Below, piece by piece: positions 1-9,419 of a DNA stretch of 64,000 nucleotides (the first letter of the stretch is position 1; every line of letters begins with the position of its first letter). The notes under the pieces were generated by a model, which was not told where the DNA came from, ran no database searches, and worked only from the letters and a program-made list of their open reading frames with translations. Made by a program: the position numbers and the translations under genes. The stretch is from Halicephalobus mephisto. Its lineage: Eukaryota; Nematoda; Chromadorea; Rhabditida; Panagrolaimidae. The DNA is taken from assembly GCA_009193035.1 (NCBI GenBank), contig SWDT01000223.1, forward strand, positions 124,001 to 188,000, given 5' to 3'.

Positions 1-2198
1 GATACGGTGGATTGAGTCTTAGAGAATCTGTTCGAGAAAATGTCCAATCTCCTGTCAAAACAAACGGCAAAGTTCCTCAACATTCGCCCCCCGGAGGTTT
101 TGCGAATAAAAAAGACAGCGGGTACGTTTTGTATTAAATTAAATTTTAAAAAGTTTCTGAATTTTAAAATTTTCTAAAATCTTTGAATTTTTGAATTTCC
201 TAAAATCTTTGAATTTTAAAATTCTCTAAAATCTTTGAATTTATGAATTTCCTAAAATCTTAAAGTTTTTTGAATCTTTCTAGAATTTTATAAAATTTTT
301 AGAAAGTTATGAAAATTTGTCAAGGATAACTTTATAAAAATTTTTAATTTTATTTTTTAATTAAAATTAATTTATTTTTATTTTTATTTTCTAAATATTT
401 CTTTAATTGAAATTAATTTATTTTTATTTTTTAAATACTTTTTAATTAAAATTAATTTATATTTTTAGGTACACATCGTCGCGAACTTCTCTGGAACCGA
501 GTGAATGTGGCGATGAGCCCTCGGGCAATGGAGTAGCCACTCCTAACGGAAGTAATGCAAGTAGTACGACGATCAGAATCCCCGATCCTCCAGAAGGCCA
601 CAGAGTCACTCTTATCAGTCAACAACTCGAGGACACTTACGGAACTGTTCAACAACGAAAAATCGCTTTGAAACCGATAAATCACGATAATGTAAGTATT
701 TTTAATTTTTACCATATTTTGATCACTTACAGTAATTTCTAATTTCTTGTTTGGAATTTTTCGCTTCGAGAGTGACCTTTGCTTTTGTTCAATTTTTTTC
801 AAATTTTAAAAAAGCTTTAAAATTTACATTTTTACTGTAATTTTTAATTCTATCTATTTTCTTCGCTTAGGTTTCGATATCTTCAACGACTTCGAGTTCA
901 TCAGAAACAAGAAATCCAACGGGAGTGACGAATGTTACGATTCCTGACATTGCCTCAGGGGATTTGGTCTACGGTAGGCCCCTGTATTTGGAACCTAAGA
1001 TAAGGACCCCGCCTGTGGATTATGATGATCCTGATAGTGGTACTGGAGACAGCGATCATGATGACAGATCTGCGGCTTCTAGTGCTGTTAATTCTACAAC
1101 AAACAGCTGTGTTAATGGAAATTTTTGTAAGGCTTTTTCTTTCTTTTTCTTTGCTTTTTTCAATTACAGCTTTTTTTGCACTTTTAATTGTGCGATTGAA
1201 AAATATTGGAATTTTAAATCAAAATTATTTTTTTGAAATTTTTTGAATTTTAAGATTCTAGAGGTTTTTGGGGATTTTAGAAAACTTTGAAAAGTAGAAA
1301 ATTCTGAAATTTTGGAAATTTTACAGAATTTTACGTAATTTAATAAAGGATTTCTGAAATCTGAGACTTTCGAAGGGACTTCTGGAGGTTTCTAGGGTCT
1401 TGTGGAAGGTTTTTGGAATTTGTGAAATTTTAAAGAATTTCATAGAAACTTCTGAAATTTTTAAGAAGTTCTTCCAAAATTCCGAATTTTGTGAAGTTAT
1501 TAGTAAAATTTAGAATTTTACTTGATTTTGTAGAGGATTCTGAAAATTTAGAAATTTATGTTTTTTGAAAATTTTCTAGAATCCACTGATTTAAAAATAG
1601 CGTTTAAAACTTCAGATTCTGGAGGTATTTAGTAAATTCTAAAACTTCACACAGAACTAATTTCACAATGATGTTTATTTTTATAATAAAATTAATTTTA
1701 AAATTAACATTTTTATAATAAAATTTATGTTTAAATTAACATTAATTTTTATAGTTAAATTTATTTTTGAATATTTTTATAGTTAAATTTATTTTTGAAT
1801 ATTTTTATGCTTAAATTTATTTTTAAATATTTTTATGCTTAAATTTATTTTTGAATATTTTTATGCTTTAATTTATTTTTGAATATTTTTATAGTTAAAT
1901 TTATTTTTGAATATTTTTATAGTTAAATTTATTTTAAAATTAATATTCGTTTTTAGCTTCGACGACCAATTGTGGCGACTTCCGGATCAAGGACCTAATT
2001 ACCTGGACAATCAATGATGTCGTTGCTTGGCTGCAGCATCTTGATTTGGATGAATATCAACATGCTTTTATTCAACGGGAAATTTGTGGCGTTGATTTGC
2101 TTAATTTTGACAGAACGAAATTCACTCAACTTGGCGTTACTAGAATTGCCCACAGGCAATGCATGGAACAATCTTTGCGCTCATTCTCTTCCGGTTAA
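1..2198 (+). CDS. SAM-domain protein, C-terminal part; probable Shank-type scaffold (5' end outside window)
   Basis: Four exons join in frame: 1-121 (partial; first full codon at 3), 469-691, 871-1126 and 1957-2198, with GT-AG introns and acceptors ending TAG. The first three exons encode a Ser/Pro/Asp-rich low-complexity tail. The last exon encodes one complete sterile alpha motif starting near WTINDVVAWL, with the helix-5 signature LGVTRIAHR and a stop four residues after the domain. A C-terminal SAM with LGVTRxxHR is typical of Shank postsynaptic scaffolds, where SAM multimerises; this part is family knowledge. Ankyrin and PDZ domains would lie upstream of the window, so Shank identity is an inference. 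Other C-terminal SAM proteins are possible. Intron 1127-1956 is AT-rich with a repeated TTTTTATAGTTAAATTTA pattern at 1740-1940. Confidence 0.7.
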
Positions 2199-2842
2199 TA
2201 CATTTCTGACAAGATATTGGTCTAGTGAAATACTGTAGCTTTGAAAATGTATCAAATTGAATCTTTCATCTGGAACTACTGTAACGATTTTTATTTTGAC
2301 GATGTGAATTAAATTTTAAATTGAATAAAAATTTTATTTAAAATTCCAACTAGTCCATGTTCGAGGGGTTACTGTAGTGGTAGTTGTGACTTTCTCTACA
2401 TCCATGAGTACTTGAATCTGTAACTTCTGACCCCAGGGGGCGGATAGAGGATCACGTACCCCATGTGACTCTAATCTGGGAGGTTCTAAATTTACTAAAA
2501 TAAATTTTTCTAATATATTAAATGTTAAATATTAAAAAATATATAATGACGAAATTGTCAGACAAAATCGGAAAGGTTACTGTAGTTTCTAGAAGTTTTA
2601 AAATTTTTCTAAAAACAATTTTGTGAAAAATCTAATTTCGATTTTTTCATTATTCATAATCGAATATAAAATATCCATAAAAAACCAAAATTATGACATA
2701 GATTACTGTAGTTTCTAAAAGTTCTAAAATTTTCGTCGATTATTTTTCAATTGGATTTTTATTAGTATTATTTTTATTTTTAAACTTTAGCATTTTAGAT
2801 TTTATTCATGATCATTTTTCATTTTTAAAAAAAGTAATTTGT
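2199..2842. other. Intergenic region between convergent genes
   Basis: This is a 644-base spacer between two 3' ends, with no coding potential seen. Positions about 2395-2490 contain a GC-richer block (CCCCAGGGGGCGGATAGAGG, then CCCCATG and GAGGTTCTA) that recurs in diverged form near 21440-21500, 41745-41830 and 45556-45630. It appears to be an old dispersed repeat. Confidence 0.6.
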
Positions 2843-4940
2843 TTAATTTTCACATTTGACATCTCCACGAGTCCCTTTTTCGATGAAATCGCAGAATTTA
2901 GTGACGTCGGTGTAAATCCCGATATCGCTTTTGTATCCGCTTTCCTCGACCTCTTGACCTCTGGACGTGATTCCGTGCTGATACCATTTATCGTTTTTGA
3001 GGATCATCAGGGGTCCTCCACTGTCGCCTTCTGTCGTTCCTCTCATAACGCCTCCGGCACAGAGTTCTTTTTCTTCTTTTTCGAGAGAACAGTATTCCTG
3101 ATGCCTGAGGGGCACTGTGACTTCGAAAGCGACTTCTCTGTCTCTGTTGGTGAAGGCGTTTTTGCCCCATCCAACGACGACGTGATGTGTCATTTCGTCT
3201 TTTGGAAGATTTTTCGAAAGACAAATAGCGTGAATTTTTTCGTTAAATTTCACTTTTTCGGAGAGCTTCAGAAGCACGATATCCTTCTGAATTGCACATT
3301 TGTCTTTTTCGCTTTTCAAACAAGATTTGCTACTCGGGATGATTTTCTGGATATAGTAGGGTTCTCCTTTGTTGTAATTAGTGTTTCCAACGATTACAGT
3401 ATCCCACTCGAAAGGCCGGCAATGGAGGGCAGTCAACACCCAGCGAGGGTGGATGAGGGTTCCGGTACATCGGGTATCCAAGTACACAAGCCAAGGCCAA
3501 TCTCCATTTCTGGCCTTGTGTCCGCCAAGGATCTACATACAAAAAGGGTACATCAAAAAGGTTCTAATGTATCATATACATTGTATTTAATATATCCATA
3601 CATTGAGTACAATGCATCGGTACTAACTTAATGTATCTCGTACATCAGAACTATTTTAATCTATTAATCTATTAATATATTGAATATAATATATATATCA
3701 ACTTCATATGTCTGATAAATCAGAACTGTTATGATATATCCATACATTGAGTACAATGCATCGATATGGGCTTAATTTATCAGTACATTGAATATGATAT
3801 ATCCGATATATTGGAACCGTTTCAATGTATCGATACCTTGAATACAATACATTGATATTACATTTAATATATCAAAATATTGAATACAATGAATTGATAT
3901 TAACTTAATGTATCAGATACATTATATACAATATATCGATAGCATACTTGATACATCGAAATATTAAATATAATACATTGATATTACATTTAATATATCG
4001 ATATATTGAACACAATGTATCCCATAAATCAGAGCTGTCTTAATATATCGATATATTGAATATAATGAACTGATATTAACTTAATGTATTAGATACATCA
4101 TATATAATACATCGATATCAACTTAATCCATCGAAATATTAAATATAATACATTGATATTACATTTAATATATCAATATATTGAACACAATGTATCCCAT
4201 ACATCAGAGTTGTCTTAATATATCGATATATTGAATACAATGAACTGATATTAACTTAATGTATCAGATACATTATATACAATATATCGATATCATACTT
4301 GATATATCAACTCTTGAATATAATACATTGATATTACATTTAATATATCGATATGAACGATGCGAGCTATGATCACTACCACCACTTCCGAGATTATAAA
4401 AGCTTCGTATCTTAGAATAAAAAAATCAGATCGAAAGACAAGTCCCGAAAGCTTTGTTTACGATGCATTGAATACAATGTATCTGACACATCAGAGCTGT
4501 TTTAATGTATCGATATATTGGATATAATATATCCATAATGGTATGTCATGTGTTTATTTTTGTGCATGAAAACTCAAAATTATATTATTATAGAAATTTA
4601 AAAAAATATATTTATGAAATTTCACAACTTTTTAGAAAATTTTATATTAGTTCCAAAAAGTTCAAAAAATTATAAAAGATTTTTGAAAATTCCAAAATCT
4701 ATGAAATTTTCGAAAAAAAATTAAAATATTTTTTTAATTTTCTAAAAAATTTTAAAATATTTTTTTAATTTTCTTCAAGATTTTAGTATTCAGTAATTAC
4801 AGTAACCAACTCACTCTGAAGTTATTGTGATCGATTCCATTTAATTTTTTTCTGTAACGATCTACATTCGGAGATTCTCCACATCCTTTGTAACTTTCGA
4901 CGACCTGGAATACAGTAACCAGACACAGAAGTTTCTTCAT
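2843..4940 (-). CDS. Secreted chymotrypsin-fold serine protease (family S1)
   Basis: Two exons: 4815-4940 (start at 4940, signal peptide MKKLLCLVTVFQVVES plus a short propeptide) and 2843-3532 (stop at 2843), giving about 271 residues. The intron 3533-4814 falls exactly at the zymogen cleavage site, so the joined protein reads NNFR-ILGGHKARNG. The catalytic triad is visible: His79 in TALHC, Asp126 in QKDIVLLKL and Ser213 in EGDSGGP. The Cys42-Cys58 pair (RCTG...ALHC) and the Cys168-Cys182 pair (YCSL...ELCAGG) are present. The usual Cys191-Cys220 pair is absent: Thr replaces 191, and there is no Cys after SRG. The position equivalent to 189 is Gly, so trypsin-like Arg/Lys specificity is unlikely. 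The intron is filled by a satellite-like element whose end forms the acceptor. Confidence 0.88.
3536..4560. mobile_element. TIR-bearing satellite-like element, copy A (in protease intron)
   Basis: The element is built of short palindromic variants of AATGTATCGATATATTGAAT and CAGAACTGTTTTAATGTAT. It starts with ACAAAAAGGGTACATCA and ends with an inverted version near TTTATTTTTGTGCATG. Four further copies with similar ends are in this window (6303, 21538, 36548, 41058). No transposase is present, so a non-autonomous, MITE-like nature is inferred from the termini and repetition. The interior at 4353-4463 is unlike the rest and is listed separately. Confidence 0.6.
4353..4463 (+). pseudogene. Possible captured gene 3' end inside satellite element
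   Basis: This is a non-repetitive island inside element copy A. A 20-codon reading frame (4353-4415) reads MNDASYDHYHHFRDYKSFVS, stops with TAG, and is followed at once by AATAAA. That is the arrangement of a last exon plus polyadenylation signal. The composition is far less AT-rich than the surrounding repeat. I do not recognise the peptide. It could instead be part of a non-coding RNA or chance. Confidence 0.3.
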
Positions 4941-5761
4941 TTCCGATTTGGAAAATATAAATTTAAAAAAAATAATCGTGCAAGTTATTTAAATTTTTAA
5001 AATTTTTCTGAAAATAAATAATCGATTATGAAACAACTGAATCATGATTGAAAAAAATCTTCGTTCAAAAAATCAAACATCACAATATTTTTAAAATTAT
5101 GTTTAATCATTTCAAATTTTAAAAAATATCATTTTTAGGAACATCTATGTGAAAAATTAATTTTATATAATTTTTATAAAAATAAATTTATATTTTAAAG
5201 TTGAAAAAAATTTATATGATTCTACAGTAGGAGAAATAACTTTTATATTTTTTATTTAAAAATTATCTTTTCAAAAAACATCGATTTTGAAAAAAATAAA
5301 TTTTATATAATTTTTTATAAAAATAAATTTATATTTTAAAGTTGAAAAAAATTTATGATTCTACAGTTGGAGAAATAACTTTTATATTTTTTATTTAAAA
5401 ATTATCTTTTCAAAAAACATCGATTTTGAGAAAAATTAATTTTATATAATTTTTTATAAAAAAAATAATTTTTTTACACATTTTTAAATTACAAAATTAA
5501 TTTTTATGTAACGATAATTTAAGAAAAATTTACTTGTACACCTTTATGTTAGAAAAAATTGCTTTTAGAAATATTTAATTTAGAAAATATTTTTTACAAA
5601 CATCGATTTTGAGAAAAATTAATTTTTCATGGGATTAAAAAAATAATTTTTATGTTCAAAAAAGTAACTTTTATCATAAATTTGTTGCAAATTTATTTTT
5701 TGCCGAACATAATGTATCCAAAAATAGTAAAATAGTAAAGTACAAAAATTTTTCTACTTTG
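4941..5761. other. Intergenic region with tandem AT-rich duplication
   Basis: The spacer lies between the 3' end of the CHK-like gene and the 5' end of the protease on the same strand. No ORF is supported. A unit of about 140 bases, beginning TTTTATATAATTTTTATAAA and containing GATTCTACAGT, occurs at 5161 and again at 5301. The protease promoter must lie near 4950-5100, but no clear core element is visible. Confidence 0.5.
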
Positions 5762-8449
5762 TTAACTACCGTATTTTTCAAAAAGATATTTGTACTTCTT
5801 CGATAAAAGTAAATCCACGTCCTGTAGGGTTTGGAGGGCCTTCAGAATTCCCTTTTCGATTAATTTTAAATTTTGTTTTTTTTGTTCCTCGTCAGAATTG
5901 TCCATATTGGCTTCAAGAATAATGACCATGAAGGCCGGATGGATCAACTGGGTGATGAACATGATTTCGTAAGATTTCTTAACTTGTTCCAATGTGAACG
6001 GTATTTCTACGTTGTCATTCGCCAAGTCTTCCTTCAATATACCGTAATAGTATTCGAAAATAAAAGACTCAGCTTGTCTTCTGATTTCGCCGTCGCAACA
6101 ATGAACCAGCATTCTGGAGACGTCTTCCATGATGGAACCTTCGTGGACCATCTGCCAATCGAGAAAAGCGGTTATGTTGTTTCCTACTGTATTATCTTCT
6201 TTAATCTAAAAAGCAGAGTTAAATTAGTAAATCGAAACACTAGTAGAGAAACTCGTCTTCGGAGAGTTACTGTAATATTAGCTATGATTTCTAGGATATC
6301 TACACATAAAAAGGGTGCATTATAGTGTACTTGATATACCGATGCATTGAATATAATGTACCCGGTACATCAGAACCGTTTCAATGTATCAGATACATTT
6401 TATACAATGCACCGATATCAGCTTAATATATCAGTACATTGGATATGCTGCATTCAATATATTAGAACCGTTATAATATGTTGGTACATTGAATACAATG
6501 CATCGATATCAGCTTAATATATCAGTACATTGGATATAATGTACCCGGTACACCAGAACCGTTATAATGCATCGATACCTTGAACACAATGGACCGATAT
6601 CAACTTAATTTATCAGTGCATTCGATATAATGTACCCGATACATCAGAATCGTTATAATATATCTGAGATATCACAACTGTTTCAATATATCTGATATAT
6701 TGAATACAATGAACTGTTTTTAACTTTATGTACCAGATACATTATATACAATATATCGATATCAACTTAATCCATCGATACATTAAATATAATTCATCTG
6801 ATATATTAGAGCCGTTTTAATATATGTATACATTGTATACCAAGTATTCTGTTTTGTGTCTGAAAACTCAAAATAATACTGTTTTAAAAATTAAAAAGAA
6901 ATATTGTCACAAAAAAACTCAAAAAAAAAAAAACAAAAACTATCAAATATATCGATTTAATTTTCATCAATTTCTAAAAATTCGTATCGAAAAAATTCCG
7001 TGAAAATATTCATTTTTAATTTTTATAATAATTTATAATTCTTACTTGAAACATAATATTTGACGACCACAGATCTCCATGGACTAAAAGTGGTGGAATT
7101 CCGATTTCTTCGAAACTTTTGTTTTCTGCAAAATCTAAAAATTCTTCATTTGTCCCGATTTTTTTGTATTTTTCGAGTAAATGGACGATTTCTCGATCGA
7201 ATTTGGCCAATTCTTTGAATTTCTCCAATCCATCCAGGAAAATTTTCGGAATAACGTCGAATCCGTTTCTGTTTTTTTTGAATTTTCCTTTCCAAATTTC
7301 CGGATTCATCGTGAGGATTTGCTTGTGAAAATGAGCCAAATGTTTAATAATTTCTTTTATTTTATCCATGTTGATGCAGTCGAAAAATCCGAAATTTTTG
7401 CTTTTTTGAGAAAGATCTTCCATGTGAAGACATCCTTCTTTTTCGAACGGGATCCAAGGATGAGTTTTGTGGATTTTCGGAAGAGGTATGTCCAGCTTCG
7501 GACCGAGTGTACTGTAAAAAAGACATTCAAAATGATGAATTTTAGAAAATTTCAAAATTGTTTTATTTTCCTAAAAAATTAAATTTTAAAATTACAGTAA
7601 TTTAAAAAAACATACTTCAGTATCGCGATTTTTAATTTTTTTATCACTGTCTTTGATGGCGTCTATTCCTGGGATTTTCATTACAGTAGAATAATAATCA
7701 TTTTCATCGACGGAATCTGAGAAGAAGATTCTGCATCTGATCACTCTGGAAACCCATCCTTTTCCACTGCTGATATTTTTTGATTCGACCTAAAAAGAAA
7801 TCAGAGTTAAAGTTTAAATTAAAATTAAAATTAAAGTAAAAATTTAAATTTAAATTTAAATCAAAATTAAAGTAAAAATTTAAATTTAAATTAAAGTCAG
7901 AGTTAAAGTCAAAATTGAAATTAAAATTAAAATCAAAGTAAAAATTAAGATCAAAATCGAAATTAAAATTAAAATCATAAATAAGATCAAAATTTAAACC
8001 GAAATTAGAATTAAAATTAAAGTAAAAATTAAGATCAAAACCAAAATTAGAATTAAAATTAAAGTCACAATAAAAGTCAAAATTATATTCAAAATTAAAA
8101 TTAAGATTAAAATCAAAACTATAATTAAAACCATAAATAAAAAATAAATACCAAAGTCCAATTTGCAGCTTGCGTGCAACTTTTTTTTTTCGACTCTCAT
8201 GTCCACAACTTTATAAACTTTGATAAAAAATAAAATTCAAAAAAAACTTACTTTTTTAACTTTTCTGAATCCATGAAGTTTTTGGAATTCTTGATCATTG
8301 TTCCTCAAGGACTCCAACAACCACCCTACAGTAAAACTACTTCCATCAAGACGGTTTTTTGGATTTATTTCATCCGAAAAATCAACGGAAGAAAGTTTCA
8401 AATCGAAATCAGGATTTCCAGAAGTAGTTTTTTCAATAAAGGTTTCCAT
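5762..8449 (-). CDS. CHK/EcKinase-like (choline-kinase-like fold) protein
   Basis: Four exons: 8252-8449 (ATG at 8449), 7616-7789, 7046-7570 and 5762-6205, all joined in phase 0, giving 446 residues. Family landmarks appear in order. The first is a glycine-loop-like SSGKGWVSRV (about residue 73). The second is a beta-strand lysine in STVMKIPG. The third is the catalytic loop LLVHGDLWSSN with Asp near residue 290. The last is FLDWQ, the DFG equivalent, with Asp near 315. The length matches the family. These proteins belong to the aminoglycoside phosphotransferase/choline kinase superfamily expanded in nematodes and insects; substrates are mostly unknown (ecdysteroid 22-kinases are one characterised branch). 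The start is chosen because METF begins the open exon and an in-frame donor closes it. Intron 3 (6206-7045) carries a satellite-like element and intron 1 a low-complexity tract. Confidence 0.87.
6303..6860. mobile_element. TIR-bearing satellite-like element, copy B (in CHK-like gene intron)
   Basis: The start resembles CACATAAAAAGGGTGCATTA and the end resembles TATTCTGTTTTGTGT. The interior has repeated CAGAACCGTTATAATGCATC, TATCAGTACATTGGATAT and similar palindromic words. It is the same family as copies at 3536, 21538, 36548 and 41058, and lies wholly within the intron 6206-7045. Confidence 0.6.
7800..8190. repeat. Low-complexity AAATTAAA(G/A)TC tract ending in a dispersed GCA-rich repeat
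   Basis: Intronic tract of imperfect hexamer-like repeats (AAAATTAAAATTAAAGTC). Near 8155-8185 it ends in CAATTTGCAGCTTGCGTGCA, which resembles the core ACCTGCACTTTGCATGCAAC repeated at 11320-11630 and 34311-34640. This stretch gives long spurious hydrophobic ORFs on the minus strand. Confidence 0.6.
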
Positions 8450-9419
8450 AAAAATCAAAAATTCATCAACTGACCTGGTTTGAAGACAAATTTAAAAAAT
8501 CAATGAAAATAATTTTCGCATTTGTCTTTCACAATCAATTAAATCAAAATTTTCCGATCACAAATCAATCCATTTTTAATGAGTTTCTTAAATTTTGATT
8601 TTTCTGAAATTTTCTAAAAATAAAAATTTCTTTGATTTTTCTAAAATAAAACTTTTTTTGATTTTTCTGAAATTTTCAAAAACAAGAAATTTTTAATTTT
8701 TTATAATTTAAAAAATTTCCACTTTATTCTAGAAAATACGAGAAATTCTAAAATGCTTCAGAAAATTAAAAAATTTTAAAATTGTATTTTTAAAAATAAA
8801 AAAAATGTTTTTATAAATTTGTTTAAACATGAATTTTCAATTTTTTTTACTTTTAGTTTCCCTTGGATTCTGAAAAATCTTAGAAATCCAGAAAATTGCC
8901 AGAAAGAAATTCATTAATTTTATTTTAATTATTTTTCTAATTTAAGAAAACTATAAAGATGAATAAAAACAACTTGATCCTTCGCTGTTCCCCGACAGTA
9001 ATCCGATAGTTCTGAGAATCCAGCTTTATTCAGAAAAATCCGAAAATTAATGAATTCATTCAATTTTTGACTAAAAATTTGAATTTAAAAAAAATAAATT
9101 TTTAGAAAATTTAAATTTAAAAGAAAAATAAATTTTTAGAAAATTTGAATTTAAAAAAAATAAATTTTAAAAAAATTTGAATTTAAAAGAAAAATAAATC
9201 TTTAAAAAATTTGAATTTAAAAGAAAAATAAATTTTTAAAAAATTTGAATTAAAAAAAAATAATTTTAAAAAATTTGAATTTAAAAAAAATAAATTTTTA
9301 AAAAATTTGAATTTAAAAAAAATAAATTTTTAAAAAATTTGAATTTAAAAAAAATAATTTTTAAAAAATTTGAATTTAAAAATTAAAAAAATTCATATAT
9401 CAAATTTGAATTTTCGAAA
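8450..9419. other. Intergenic region between divergent genes with AT-rich tandem repeat
   Basis: The spacer lies between two divergent 5' ends (CHK-like at 8449, membrane protein at 9420). No gene is seen. Positions 9095-9390 hold about nine units of a repeat near AAATTTGAATTTAAAAGAAA followed by AATAAATTTTTAA. Promoters of both genes must be here, but none can be pinpointed. Confidence 0.55.

Noticed and set aside
2954..3631. 225-codon plus-strand ORF
   Set aside because: Antisense of the serine protease exon, whose triad and disulfides fix the coding strand.
7670..7700. Apparent frameshift in CHK-like exon 2
   Set aside because: Arose from a misread of the line; with the correct bases the frame runs NDYYSTVMKIPG without interruption.
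8160..8210. Extra exon in CHK-like intron 1 (VVDMRVEKKKLHASCKLDFG)
   Set aside because: The phase does not fit the flanking exons. Direct joining gives the expected KKVESKNISSGKGW, and the segment contains a dispersed repeat core.
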